In this document: positions 45,041 to 53,900 of the stretch, piece after piece
How positions within the stretch are numbered: the stretch's first letter is position 1
Layout of the letters: every line of letters starts with the position of its first letter
Assembly (NCBI RefSeq): GCF_013839515.1
Contig: NZ_JACDNQ010000004.1
Coordinates: 161,324 to 225,323, forward strand
Direction: 5' to 3'
Length of the DNA: 64,000 nt
DNA from: Natronomonas salinimetallica
Lineage (GTDB): Archaea; Halobacteriota; Halobacteria; Halobacteriales; Haloarculaceae
Notes under the pieces: generated by a model
What the model was told of the DNA's origin: nothing
Database searches by the model: none
What the model saw: the letters and a program-made list of their open reading frames with translations, nothing else
Position numbers and translations under genes: made by a program

Positions 45041-45239
45041 CCTCACCTGCGCCGCCCCCGAGATCCCGGAGGCCGTCAGGGCGCAACTCCGCGTGGGAGG
45101 CCGGATCGTCGCCCCGATCGGAACGACGACCCAGACGCTCGTCGAGGCCACTAATACCGAGGACGGCCTCGATCGACAGACCCACGGCGGAGTCCTGTTC
45201 GTGCCGATGGAAGGCGGCGACGGCCGATAGGGGTACGCC

Positions 45240-45310
45240 CCCCGCACCGGACGGTCGATTCCCGACCCGCACCGGACGGTCGGCCCCCCACCCGCACCGG
45301 ACGGCCAACC
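45240..45310. repeat. 25-bp tandem repeat between pcm genes
   Basis: Three units with period 25 (CCCGCACCGGACGG at 45241, 45266 and 45291), the spacer bases differing. It starts just after the stop of the broken pcm. Confidence 0.88.
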
Positions 45311-45361
45311 CTATCCCACCTGCGCCGCGCGATTCAAGAGGCTCCGGCACGGAGCCGAGGT

Positions 45362-46096
45362 ATGGATCCCGCGGTGCTCCGGGACGACATGGTCGACAGC
45401 CTCGAACACGACGCCAAGGCCGTCGTTCGATCGGAGCGAGTGAGCGTCGCCATGCGGAGTGTCCCCCGTGAGCCGTTCGTTGACGACGACGCAGCGGCCT
45501 ACGCGGATCGTTCGTTCGAGCGGCTCGGAACACGCGTGCTATCGCCGAGTGCGGCCGGACGGCTGTTCGAGGCCCTCACCCCTCGGCCGGACGATACCAT
45601 CCTCGTGGTCGGGGCCGGCGTCGGCTACACCGCCGCCGTGCTCGCCGAACTCACCGACCAGGCCAACGTCCACGGGATCGACATCGCCCGTCGGCTCGTC
45701 TACGACGCCCGGTCGAACCTCTCGTCGGCCGGCTATCCGGGGGTGCTCGTCGACTGTCGTGACGGGGCCCGCGGCCTCGCCGAGTATGCCCCCTACGATC
45801 GAATCCTGCTCGAAGCCGCCGCGATCGAGCCGCCCGGAGCCCTCCTCGATCAGTTAACACCGGGAGGTCGGTTGGTCATGCCGCTTGGAGGTGCGACTCA
45901 GACGCTCGTCGCGATCGGAGACGACGGCCGGACCGAGCACGGAACCGTCGCGTTCCACCCGATGCTCGTCGACGGCGAGCAGGCCGACACGATCGAGCGA
46001 AACCGAACCCGCCGCGAGGATCGCGAGCACGCCCGCCGTGCCGCCGAGCGCCGGAAGGGGTGGGAGCAGACGTGGATCGACTGGGACCGGATCTGA
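45362..46096 (+). CDS. pcm: Protein-L-isoaspartate O-methyltransferase, second copy
   Basis: 244 residues. N-terminal helix DMVDSLEHDAKAVVRSERVS, then MRSVPREPFVDDDAAAYADR, the SAM loop ILVVGAGVGYTAAVLAEL and GGRLVMPLGGATQTLVAIG. It methylates isoaspartyl residues in aged proteins to start repair. The C-terminus is extended and charged (NRTRREDREHARRAAERRKG) and ends WIDWDRI. Divergent from the sequence of the broken copy, so it may be a paralogue with altered specificity. Confidence 0.88.
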   Translation: MDPAVLRDDMVDSLEHDAKAVVRSERVSVAMRSVPREPFVDDDAAAYADRSFERLGTRVLSPSAAGRLFEALTPRPDDTILVVGAGVGYTAAVLAELTDQANVHGIDIARRLVYDARSNLSSAGYPGVLVDCRDGARGLAEYAPYDRILLEAAAIEPPGALLDQLTPGGRLVMPLGGATQTLVAIGDDGRTEHGTVAFHPMLVDGEQADTIERNRTRREDREHARRAAERRKGWEQTWIDWDRI

Positions 46097-46102
46097 CCGC
46101 GC

Positions 46103-46552
46103 TCATTCGGCGACGACGAGAACCGCCGTGTTCTCTCGCTTGTCAGTGTACTCGTCCCCCGCCGGCGGCTTGATATCGAACTCCACGGTTCCGTCCCGCT
46201 GATTCGGGCGCAGTTCGGCGGAGAACTCGAACGCCGCGACCCCGTCCTCGTCGGTCGTCGCCGTCTCAACGCCACCGAGACGCGCCGAGCCACCACGGGC
46301 GATGACCGTCGCGTCCGAAACCGTATGGCCGTCCGGATCGACGACGGCGATTTCGACGTCGTGATCGCCCGGCCCGATCACCTCCGGTTCGGGCTGTGTA
46401 TCCAGTTCGGTGACCGCGAGACCCGAGATCCCGGACAGCATGTTCATCATGACCGAGAGACTCGCTACCCCGACGACCAGGGCGATGACGAGTCTGACTG
46501 GTAGTCCTTCGATACCCCGCGTGTCCGCGCTGAACCGGCCCTTCGGTGGCAT
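46103..46552 (-). CDS. Membrane-anchored protein with Ig-like domain
   Basis: 149 residues. Basic/polar start, one membrane helix (LVIALVVGVASLSVMMNMLS), then an extracytoplasmic beta-sandwich of the bacterial Ig or carboxypeptidase-regulatory type (VEIAVVDPDGHTVSDATVIA, GVAAFEFSAELRPNQRDGTV). RGIEG before the helix recalls class III pilin-like signals but is not diagnostic. A haloarchaeal cell-surface protein of unknown role; the secreted low-complexity protein lies upstream on the same strand. Confidence 0.72.
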   Translation of the reverse strand: MPPKGRFSADTRGIEGLPVRLVIALVVGVASLSVMMNMLSGISGLAVTELDTQPEPEVIGPGDHDVEIAVVDPDGHTVSDATVIARGGSARLGGVETATTDEDGVAAFEFSAELRPNQRDGTVEFDIKPPAGDEYTDKRENTAVLVVAE

Positions 46553-46647
46553 GGGGAGTCTGGTCCCGTCTCAGTATATAAATCCTCGCGGCAGCAGTCG
46601 GGGTCGCGTTTCGAGACGTCGCCGCGGGACGAGAGCGGGGGCCGTAC

Positions 46648-47781
46648 TCAACGCCCCCTCCCGGCATCCGATTCCCCGGAAGCCCCCTCGGATGGACCGG
46701 GCCCGGCGTTGCCTTCGGAGCCACCGTCCGATGATTTTCCCCCGTCGTCCCCGGATCCAGAACCGTCGTCGGAGGTGGATGTGTCCGGGCCGCCTCCCGA
46801 ACCGTCACCGGTATCCGGGTCGTCGGGCGATTTTTCGTTTCCTTGATCGGAGGCTGAATCGGAGGAATTCCGCTCCGATGGCCCGCTCCGGTTGGCGTCG
46901 CGTGTGTCGGCCGGCATCGCGTTTTCGGCCGGTGGTTCGGGTGAAGACGGATCCGGCGTATCGGTATCGTCCGTTTCGGCGGGATCGGTTCCGTTCTCCG
47001 CCGTTGTATCGGAAGACGGCTCGCCCGGTCGATCGTCCCATTCCCGGTCCGATCCACCGTCTCGTGATTCACCGGACCGGCCGCCCGGCACCCCATCCGG
47101 TCCGGGCGTCTCCTCCGGCGTCCGATCGGACCGGCCGCCCGGCACCCCATCCGGTCCGGGCGTCTCCTCCGGCGTCCGATCGGACCGCCCCCCAGACACT
47201 CCATCCGGCCCGCTTTCCGGTGGCTCCTGGAGTCCGGGTACGTCGCTTGGCGGCCCCGCGAGTTCCCCCGCCAACTCGGCGACGTCGGGGCCTTTCATCG
47301 TCCGTGCGTTCGTCCGTATCTCATCTAACCGTTCGGTCTCGAGACCGGATCCGTCGGCGGCGCTTCTCGTTTCGTTGATCGACTGTTCGACCTCCGAAGC
47401 GCCGACCGCGATCCGCGTCGCGATCGACCGGTTCCGTACGTCCGGGGTCTCCCCCAGTTGTGCACGCTGGGTACGCAACCGCTCGTTGCGTTCCTCGAGC
47501 CGTGCTTGGTGCTCCTCGAGTCGCTCTCTGCGCTCACCTTCGTCGTCGGTGCGGTTCATCGCCGCGTTGAACCGTCCGTCCTCGACGTCCCCAGCGGTCT
47601 CGGCACTGCTCGCCTGCATGAACGACGAGATTTCCGTGCCGAGCGAGACACCGTCCGATCCCTGCGTAGTGTTGTGTTCTCCTTCGATCGCTCCGGCGGT
47701 TCCGGCCGCGGTTCCGGACAGGACGAGCACTCCGAGACCAGCGAGTGCGACCAGCATTCGGATACTGGTGTCTCGATTCAT
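46648..47781 (-). CDS. Secreted low-complexity acidic protein with internal repeats
   Basis: 377 residues. A Sec-type signal (MLVALAGLGVLVLSGTAAGT) is followed by a short coiled coil (EERRERLEEHQARLEERNER) and then more than 180 residues of Gly/Ser/Asp/Pro-rich sequence. Near residues 195-245 an 18-residue unit (GRSDRTPEETPGPDGVPG) occurs about 2.5 times, from a 54-bp DNA repeat at about 47076-47206. No membrane anchor or cysteine is seen at the end. Probably a cell-surface or matrix protein; family not recognised. Confidence 0.7.
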   Translation of the reverse strand: MNRDTSIRMLVALAGLGVLVLSGTAAGTAGAIEGEHNTTQGSDGVSLGTEISSFMQASSAETAGDVEDGRFNAAMNRTDDEGERRERLEEHQARLEERNERLRTQRAQLGETPDVRNRSIATRIAVGASEVEQSINETRSAADGSGLETERLDEIRTNARTMKGPDVAELAGELAGPPSDVPGLQEPPESGPDGVSGGRSDRTPEETPGPDGVPGGRSDRTPEETPGPDGVPGGRSGESRDGGSDREWDDRPGEPSSDTTAENGTDPAETDDTDTPDPSSPEPPAENAMPADTRDANRSGPSERNSSDSASDQGNEKSPDDPDTGDGSGGGPDTSTSDDGSGSGDDGGKSSDGGSEGNAGPGPSEGASGESDAGRGR

Positions 47782-47991
47782 TATGTGAGGATGTGCCCGA
47801 TATCGGATAAAAACCCCCGTACTGTTTGAACCGTTTATCTACGCCGTCGGACGCGCTGAGACCGCTCGAAACCGTTTATGTTGTCCGATGATGGCCGCTC
47901 GTGGGCTCGAAGCCTCGACGTCCCCGAGTGGCTGGGGAACCGCTTCCGGGTAACGCTTATGTATGGCAGTGTCTAACAATACCATGACTGC

Positions 47992-48327
47992 ATGTTCGAA
48001 CAGTTCTCAAGCGGGTACTACCTGGGCCGACTCTACGTCGAGCCCTACGGCGGCGACCGCGCTGTGATCAATCGTGAGCACCACGAACGGGTTACGGAGC
48101 AGCTCTATGAGTCCAACGACGAGCCGCTCGTGATGAAGATCGGTTCGACACACCTCGCGGTCCACGGAGCCGATGACGTCCCCGGTCGGACGGTTGCCCT
48201 CCCAGAAACGACCATCCCGGCGACCGGAACCGACAACCCGCCGACGCTCCGGGAAGTGTTCCTCGCCAAGGCCGACCGCGCCCGACAGCTGCTCGGGTTC
48301 GGCACGGACGGTCCCGCGGGGTTTTAA
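47992..48327 (+). CDS. Small conserved haloarchaeal protein (DUF5802-like)
   Basis: 111 residues (MFEQFSSGYYLGRLYVEPYG). Compact alpha/beta pattern with MKIGSTHLAVHGADDVPGRT and a C-terminal helix LREVFLAKADRARQLLGFG. No cysteines or membrane segments. A TATA-like GCTTATGTA lies about 28 bases above the ATG. Function unknown; the Vms1-like gene follows 24 bp downstream and may share its transcript. Confidence 0.75.
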   Translation: MFEQFSSGYYLGRLYVEPYGGDRAVINREHHERVTEQLYESNDEPLVMKIGSTHLAVHGADDVPGRTVALPETTIPATGTDNPPTLREVFLAKADRARQLLGFGTDGPAGF

Positions 48328-48351
48328 TCCACGGCGACCGTCGGTCCGGCG

Positions 48352-49242
48352 ATGCTCGATGACCTCCTCGGCCGGACCGAACTGAAAGAGCGAATCGATG
48401 CGCTCGAGGAGCGTCGCGACCGGCTCGAAGCCCGGCTCGAAGCCGAAAGCGAACGTCGATCGGATGCGGTCAGCGCCAAGCAGGCCGCCGAGGAGCGTAT
48501 CAACCGTCTGGAGGACCGGATCGCCGACCTCGAGGGGCGGCTCGAAGCGGCCGACGAAACCGATACCGGGGCGACGGACGTCGGATTCAGACGCGAGGAG
48601 ACGCTCCGCGGTGATCGCGCGGATGCGGTCATCGACCGCCTCGGCTCCTTCGAGGGAGGCCCTGAAACCGTACTTACCGCGTATGTCGAGGACGACCCCC
48701 CTTCGGAGCTACGGGAGCTTCTCGGAGACCGGGCACTCCTCATCGGGCGTGCGGCCCCGTGTGTGGTCTGTACCGACGATGCTGGTGTCCTCGCCGCTGC
48801 ACTCCGGCCGCCGGTAGCCCCCGACCCGTTTCTCGAGTGGGCTTCAGCGCCGCGGGTCGAGCGCGCGTGGTTCCGCCCGTCCGGGCGATTCGCGCTAGCG
48901 CTGGTGCGCTCGGACGTCTTCGCGGTCGGCGTCTACGAGGGCAACGAACGCGTCTCCTACGAGGGCTTCGAGAGCCGGGTCAAAAGCGATCACTCGAAGG
49001 GCGGCTTCTCACAGGCACGCTTCGAGCGACTCCGCGATGAGCAGATCGCCGACCACGTCGATCGCTGTTCGGACGCGTTAGCATCGGTGGATGCGGACCG
49101 ACACTACGTCGTCGGCGATCGGCGGCTGATCGACGAGTTCGATGCCGACGTGAGGGCGGCTGTCGACGCGAGCGGCAAGCCGGAAGCGGCGCTTTCGGCG
49201 GCTTTCGCGGCTTTCTGGTCGGTCCGGCTCTACGGCCTGTGA
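48352..49242 (+). CDS. Vms1/eRF1-like peptidyl-tRNA hydrolase
   Basis: 296 residues. The first 65 form a coiled coil (ELKERIDALEERRDRLEARL onward). The remainder is a VLRF1 (eRF1 domain 2-like) fold with YGD-type strands and the catalytic loop KSDHSKGGFSQARFERLRDE, in which GGFSQ stands for the GGQ/GSQ of release factors. Relatives rescue stalled large ribosomal subunits by cleaving nascent peptidyl-tRNA. The haloarchaeal protein is likely to act in ribosome quality control. Confidence 0.8.
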   Translation: MLDDLLGRTELKERIDALEERRDRLEARLEAESERRSDAVSAKQAAEERINRLEDRIADLEGRLEAADETDTGATDVGFRREETLRGDRADAVIDRLGSFEGGPETVLTAYVEDDPPSELRELLGDRALLIGRAAPCVVCTDDAGVLAAALRPPVAPDPFLEWASAPRVERAWFRPSGRFALALVRSDVFAVGVYEGNERVSYEGFESRVKSDHSKGGFSQARFERLRDEQIADHVDRCSDALASVDADRHYVVGDRRLIDEFDADVRAAVDASGKPEAALSAAFAAFWSVRLYGL

Positions 49243-49272
49243 GCCCCCGTATTCGCGTCGATACGCATCGCG

Positions 49273-49461
49273 TCAGGCCGGCGGAACGACGAAAAGCGAG
49301 ATGGAAACGAGGAGTGCAGCGACGATCCCGCCGATACCCAACCCCGCAAACGTCGGAAGGCCCGACAGCCACCCGACCGCAGCCCCGCCCGCGACGGATG
49401 CGGGCATCGCCGCCAGCAGACCGTCGTACCACGCCGCTTTCGGCGTCAGTATCTCGCTCAC
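49273..49461 (-). CDS. Small two-helix membrane protein
   Basis: 62 residues from a GTG at 49461. MSEILTPKAAWYDGLLAAMP leads into two hydrophobic segments (SVAGGAAVGWLSGLPTFAGL and GIGGIVAALLVSISLFVV). A TATA-like ATTTAATTA lies about 25-30 bases above the GTG, supporting a leaderless start. Unknown function; convergent with the Vms1-like gene and 35 bp downstream of maoC. Confidence 0.6.
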   Translation of the reverse strand: MSEILTPKAAWYDGLLAAMPASVAGGAAVGWLSGLPTFAGLGIGGIVAALLVSISLFVVPPA

Positions 49462-49496
49462 GCCCCCCGATTCCAGCGTGACGTAATTAAATGTAA

Positions 49497-49991
49497 TTAC
49501 TCTTTGCCGTGACCCCCCTCTCGGCCGTGCTCGTGATCCCGACGGCGGTGCATCGTCCGTGCGGTCCACTCGATGACCGCCTCTCCGTCTTGGTTGTAGC
49601 CGACGAGTTTCGTCCGGACGTGTCCGATTGCCGGACGGCTTTCGGAGACCCGTTTTTCGAGCACCTCGACTTCGATCCGAAGCGTATCGCCGGGGTAGAC
49701 GGGCTGTAGCCACCGGAGCTCGTCGATCCCTTTGCCCCCCATCGACGATTCGGGATCCAGAAACCCCTCGACGAGCAAGCGCATACACATCGAGGCGGTG
49801 TGCCATCCCGACGCTGCGAGCGAGCCGAACATCGACTCGGCCGCGGCGTCCTCGTCGAGGTGAAACGGCTGTGGGTCGTACTGTTCGGCGAAGCGTTTTA
49901 TTTCCGAGTCCGTCACGTCGTAGCTGCCGTCGATCTCGTAGGTTCGGCCGACCGTCATGTCCTCGAAGTCGGGTTGCATCGATCGAGCCAT
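49497..49991 (-). CDS. MaoC-family (R)-specific hydratase
   Basis: 164 residues from the ATG at 49991; ATG four codons later also fits. Hot-dog fold with the catalytic pair in FAEQYDPQPFHLDEDAAAES (Asp and His) and LAASGWHTASMCMRL. WLQPVYPGDTLRIEVEVLEK is the conserved strand pair. It hydrates enoyl-CoA in the (R) sense, used in PHA precursor supply or the haloarchaeal methylaspartate cycle. The histidine-rich tail (HRRRDHEHGREGGHGKE) is unusual and might bind metal. Confidence 0.88.
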   Translation of the reverse strand: MARSMQPDFEDMTVGRTYEIDGSYDVTDSEIKRFAEQYDPQPFHLDEDAAAESMFGSLAASGWHTASMCMRLLVEGFLDPESSMGGKGIDELRWLQPVYPGDTLRIEVEVLEKRVSESRPAIGHVRTKLVGYNQDGEAVIEWTARTMHRRRDHEHGREGGHGKE

Positions 49992-50128
49992 CGGTGGCCT
50001 ACGATAAAAACCTGGAGTGCCGTCGGTGTGCGATCGGATCGACTGTGGGTTTTGAGTACAGTGAGTCGCATCCCCCGCCGTATCCGGGTACGATGCGTCG
50101 CGGACGCACACCGACGTTGCGCCGTACC

Positions 50129-50212
50129 TATAGTAGAGATCGGAAGACAAGACACACTCGACCGCACGGCGGCCGTGCGATCGATGTGTACATAGTTCCG
50201 ATCTCTACTATA
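50129..50212. mobile_element. Palindromic MITE, TATAGTAG family, 84 bp
   Basis: The most perfect copy: TATAGTAGAGATCGGAA and its exact 17-bp inverse close the element, with a central CGCACGG-CGG-CCGTGCG hairpin. TA target at both ends. It abuts the stop codon of the regulator gene ending at 50213. Confidence 0.88.
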
Positions 50213-51172
50213 TCAGGCCCCGAGTTCGCCACGGTCGCGAATCAAGTTCTCGAGTTCCTCGGGATCGTCGATGCGTTCGAACTCCTCGCGCTCGATGAGT
50301 GCGGTTCCGTCGACCGACTCCCGTTTGGCGTGGTCGACGACGTAGACCGACCTGGTCTCCGTTACCCGGCCGACCGAGGACATGATCCGGGCACGCTTTT
50401 CGGCTGTTCGGGTGAACTTCGAGTGGCCGGTGAGCATCCGTCGCTCGCGGGACTCGTCCTCGCTGACCGTCTTGAAGGGGGCCCGCGACGTGGGGTGGAC
50501 CTCGAAGCCAACACGGGTGAGCACCGTCACGATGTGTGCATCGTCGGGGTCGGCTTCCGGTTCTTCGGGATCGTCGCCCCGCTCGTGGACGTCCTCCGCA
50601 CCCTCTAACACGTCCACGGGGCTCGCAAGCGGCTGATCGAAGATGTCCTCCAGTTCGGCCGCGACGTCGACGCTCGCGTTCATGCCGTCCTCGTACTTCG
50701 AGACCGTCCGTCGGGAGACACCGAGTTCGTTCGCCAGTTTGCCGAGCGACATCTCCTGTTCCGAACGGATCTCCGAGAGCAGGTCACCGTCGATGTTGAC
50801 GTACAGCCCGCCGGGGGCCGCATAGATCAACGGCGGTACCTCCTCGATGAACAGGTCCATCGCCGTGTCCGGGGAGAACACTGGGACGCCGTGTCTGAAG
50901 TAGACGACACCCGGGTCGAGTTCCTCATCGCGCGTTCGGAGACCGATGACGAGTGGCGTCGCATCGAGGTACTCGCCGAGCCGGCGCATCTCGGCTCCGG
51001 TGTAGCCGTCGAAGGCGTCGATGTTCGCGAGCAGTTTCAACAGGAGCACGTCGTCGCCTCGCCGTGCCGCGATGTCGAAGCTTTTGGGTCGAATCGCACA
51101 CCGGTCACTCACCGTAAACCCAGCGTCCTCGAGCATCGCGGTGATATTGCCGACCAGTGCGGATCGGGACAT
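50213..51172 (-). CDS. XRE-type transcriptional regulator with nuclease-like N-terminus
   Basis: 319 residues. The first 110 residues have a restriction-endonuclease-like or sensor fold ([40 protein letters not shown]). A Cro/cI helix-turn-helix follows ([20 protein letters not shown] at about 145-165), then an acidic linker and a C-terminal domain ([20 protein letters not shown]). This is the standard archaeal regulator family annotated only as putative HTH regulator. It is divergent from tiaS, 128 bp away. Confidence 0.85.
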   Translation of the reverse strand: MSRSALVGNITAMLEDAGFTVSDRCAIRPKSFDIAARRGDDVLLLKLLANIDAFDGYTGAEMRRLGEYLDATPLVIGLRTRDEELDPGVVYFRHGVPVFSPDTAMDLFIEEVPPLIYAAPGGLYVNIDGDLLSEIRSEQEMSLGKLANELGVSRRTVSKYEDGMNASVDVAAELEDIFDQPLASPVDVLEGAEDVHERGDDPEEPEADPDDAHIVTVLTRVGFEVHPTSRAPFKTVSEDESRERRMLTGHSKFTRTAEKRARIMSSVGRVTETRSVYVVDHAKRESVDGTALIEREEFERIDDPEELENLIRDRGELGA

Positions 51173-51299
51173 AGAGATATATAGGTGTTTCCCTGGTTAA
51201 ATCAGTTTCCCCCTACCGTCCCCGGATATCGGCTCGGCGACCCGGGAGACGGATCGGCGGATCGAAACGGCGTTAGCCCCGGGGAGCGTACTAGAGGCC

Positions 51300-52568
51300 G
51301 TGACAACCGTCGGGATCGATGATACGGACTCCCGTGAACGGGGGATGTGTACGACCTACGCCGCCGACACGGTCGCGCGGCGACTCGAGCGCCGCGGTGC
51401 GTCCGTCGACCGGTCGCTCTTGATCCGCTGTAACCCCGCCGTCGAGCACAAAACGCGGGGAAACGCGGCGCTTGCGCTCCACACCGATGCGTCGGCAAAC
51501 GTGGCGTTCGACGTCGCACGCCGCACCATCGACGAGGTCGCGAAAGCGGGCGACGATCGGACCAACCCTGGCCTCGTCGTCGCCCCGGGCGACCCCGGCC
51601 GCGTTCCGGAGTCGGTCGCCGACTTCGCACGGGAGGCGGTCGACGACCACCTCGCTCGGAGCGCCGCGCGATCCCTCGTCGATCGGGTCGGCTACCGACA
51701 CCACGGCTGGAAGAACGGGCGTGGGCTCATCGGCGCGCTCGCCGCCGTCGGAGCCTGGCGGGCGCTCGGGGAGTGGACCTACGAGCGGATCACCTATCGG
51801 GAGCCGACGCGGTGGGGAACGGAGCGGACGGTCGACCCCGAGAGTGTTTTCGCGGCCGCGGACGCGTACGCCCCGACGATCTGGGACACCGTCGACCGCG
51901 GAACCGGAGAGGTCGTCTGTGTCCCGCGGACGCCGGGGCCGGTCCTCTACGGTATCCGTGGGGACGATCCGGTGGCCTGTCGGGCCGTCGCCGAGCACAT
52001 CGAGGGGGAGCCGGTCGACCGTGCCAGGACGTTCGTGACGAATCAAGGCACCGACGGTCACCTCCGGGACGGGGTGGTCGGTGACGTCCGTGACGGCTAC
52101 GCCTACCGGCTCGACGGGACCGTCCTCACCGCCCCCGAAACGCGCCGTGGGGGCCACGTCTTCTTCGAATTCGGCGACGGAAATCGGGCCATCGAGTGCG
52201 TCGCCTTCGAACCGACCAAGCGGTTCCGCGATCGGGTCCGCGGGCTCCGCGTCGGCGACACGCTCACCGTCTGCGGCGAGGTGAGCAGCGGGACGCTGAA
52301 ACTCGAGAAGTTCGCGGCCCGCGAGCTCGTCGCGACCGAACCGGCGACGCCGGTCTGCTCCGGGTGTGGCCGAACGATGGAATCCGCGGGCAGCGGGCAG
52401 GGATATCGCTGTCGGGACTGTGATACGTCGGCCACGGGAAAGCGTCGCCGCCGGATCGAGCGCGACCTCGACGTCGGCTGGTATGAAGTCCCCCCGCGGG
52501 CGCGGCGACACATCGCCAAGCCGCTCCTCAGGGGTGGCTTCGATGCGGCGACACACCCGGAGCGGTGA
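51300..52568 (+). CDS. tiaS: tRNA(Ile2) agmatinylcytidine synthetase
   Basis: 422 residues from a GTG at 51300 (TTVGIDDTDSRERGMCTTYA). The GIDDTDS metal/ATP site, the ferredoxin-like domain, then an OB fold (GGHVFFEFGDGNRAIECVAF) and a C-terminal zinc ribbon (CSGCGR, CRDCDT) are in the TiaS order. It attaches agmatine to C34 of tRNA-Ile(CAU) so that it reads AUA. Essential in archaea. No other initiation codon in the area matches the family start. Confidence 0.93.
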   Translation: MTTVGIDDTDSRERGMCTTYAADTVARRLERRGASVDRSLLIRCNPAVEHKTRGNAALALHTDASANVAFDVARRTIDEVAKAGDDRTNPGLVVAPGDPGRVPESVADFAREAVDDHLARSAARSLVDRVGYRHHGWKNGRGLIGALAAVGAWRALGEWTYERITYREPTRWGTERTVDPESVFAAADAYAPTIWDTVDRGTGEVVCVPRTPGPVLYGIRGDDPVACRAVAEHIEGEPVDRARTFVTNQGTDGHLRDGVVGDVRDGYAYRLDGTVLTAPETRRGGHVFFEFGDGNRAIECVAFEPTKRFRDRVRGLRVGDTLTVCGEVSSGTLKLEKFAARELVATEPATPVCSGCGRTMESAGSGQGYRCRDCDTSATGKRRRRIERDLDVGWYEVPPRARRHIAKPLLRGGFDAATHPER

Positions 52569-52742
52569 CCGCCGGCTGCGGCGTTCAATGGGGCAAACAG
52601 GCGAGACCGCGGTTACCGGCGGCGACGTCTCACGCTACGGCCTCGATCGGCCGCCGGCCGTTCGTCAGCTCACACGGCTGGGTGGCCGCGTATTCGTATT
52701 TGAACGTTCGCCGGATGGCGACCGCTCGCCCCGATCTCACGG

Positions 52743-53699
52743 TCAATACTCGTCGACGTTCGTCCCGACGGAGCAGACGTACTCGCCGGTCGCGACCTGG
52801 GGGAGCCGCCGGTGTCGCCAGAGGACGCCGCTGGAGTCGGCGGTTATCTTCGCTTTGACCGTGCCGAACGGGTCGGTGATAGTAAAGAGCGTGTCGCCGC
52901 GTTCGACGTCGTCACCGAGGTCGGACTCGAAGCTGACGAGGCCGCCAGCGGGTGAGCCGTACTGTTCGAAATTCGACGCCCGGGTCTGTGGTGCGGTCGT
53001 GATCTCGCCGTCGAGGAATCCGTAGTGATAGAGGACGTTGAAGACGCCCTTGACGCCCTTTCGTATCGACGTCTCGTCCCACCCGACCGCGCCGCCCAAC
53101 TCGGGATCGATCGTGGGAACGCCCTCGTCGGGACCGGCGCGTGCGAGTTGCCCGTCCGGGCCTTTCAGATCGAGAATGTAGCCACAGCCGAACACCTTCG
53201 CGAGTTCGAGACAGTCGCGGTGGAGCCGGTGTCTGGTGCCACACCGGACCCGTGTCTCGTTTATCATACACGACGTCGACCCCTGATGGAGGTCGAGTGC
53301 GAGATCCGCGCGGGTCACGGCCCCGAAGATCGCGTCGGCGATCCGCTCCGAGGCCGTCCCGGAGTCGTCGCCCGGGAAGGTTCGGTTGAGTTTGGTATCG
53401 TCGATCGGGTTCCGGTGTTCGCCCACGAGGAACCCGTAGTAGTTGGCGATCCCGACGATGAGCAGTTCACCCGCGATCTCCTCGGGATCGAGCTGCGGAA
53501 CGAGCCGGCGGATAACCCCCAGTCCGTTGAGTTCGTCCCCGTCGGAGACCGCCTGCACGAAGAGCGTCTTGCCGTCGCGGCGGCCGTTGATGACCGCGAC
53601 CGGAAGTCCGACTTCGGAGCCATCGCGTGCTTCGCCGACCGGGAGTCGCCCGATATCCATCTCTCCGGGCGATGCGCTCGCGGTACCGAGGGTCGTCAT
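52743..53699 (-). CDS. Succinylglutamate desuccinylase/aspartoacylase-family hydrolase
   Basis: 318 residues, M14-like zinc carboxypeptidase fold. The zinc site is formed by a His/Glu-type pair (VGEHRNPIDDTKLNRTFPGD) and a later His (LALDLHQGST). The C-terminal beta domain reads FESDLGDDVERGDTLFTITD. It deacylates an N-acyl amino acid or a related amide; haloarchaeal members are often annotated as AstE/AspA-like without known substrate. Convergent with tiaS; the 174 bp between them hold nothing recognisable. Confidence 0.85.
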   Translation of the reverse strand: MTTLGTASASPGEMDIGRLPVGEARDGSEVGLPVAVINGRRDGKTLFVQAVSDGDELNGLGVIRRLVPQLDPEEIAGELLIVGIANYYGFLVGEHRNPIDDTKLNRTFPGDDSGTASERIADAIFGAVTRADLALDLHQGSTSCMINETRVRCGTRHRLHRDCLELAKVFGCGYILDLKGPDGQLARAGPDEGVPTIDPELGGAVGWDETSIRKGVKGVFNVLYHYGFLDGEITTAPQTRASNFEQYGSPAGGLVSFESDLGDDVERGDTLFTITDPFGTVKAKITADSSGVLWRHRRLPQVATGEYVCSVGTNVDEY

Positions 53700-53847
53700 T
53701 ACTCCTATTCGAAGGGTGGCGACTATTAGGCCTACTGATAGCCGTCCGTATTTCCGTCACAGATCCGCCGGGCGGTTCTCGAAAATGTTGACATTCCTCA
53801 CACGAGAGGGGCGGGGGTTCCGTCCCGAAGTCCCCGAAATGGTAACA

Positions 53848-53865
53848 ATCGTTCATGCAAACGAT
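53848..53865 (+). promoter_or_regulatory. Inverted repeat upstream of citrate synthase
   Basis: ATCGTT-CATGCA-AACGAT, a perfect 6-bp inverted repeat with a self-complementary TGCA inside the spacer, 35-53 bases above the ATG at 53901. Candidate operator only. Confidence 0.35.
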
Positions 53866-53900
53866 AACCCTTTTCTCCTGTGCATAGGAACCGATATCAC

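Larger units (their letters stand above)
44512..45230 (+). pseudogene. pcm: First protein-L-isoaspartate methyltransferase, destroyed
   Basis: The N-terminus KARERLVDSLAAADRIERSA and EALRSG is in frame with ATG 44512. It then joins, after an internal deletion and frame change near 44660, to GCGYHAAVTAEIVGSENVYT, which skips some 50-60 residues including the start of the SAM loop. The frame continues to PEYAPYDGA, where 190 bp of two nested MITEs interrupt it, and resumes after 45040 with YLTCAAPEIPEAVRAQLRVG. Haloarchaea usually carry tandem pcm genes; the intact second one follows at 45362. Confidence 0.88.
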
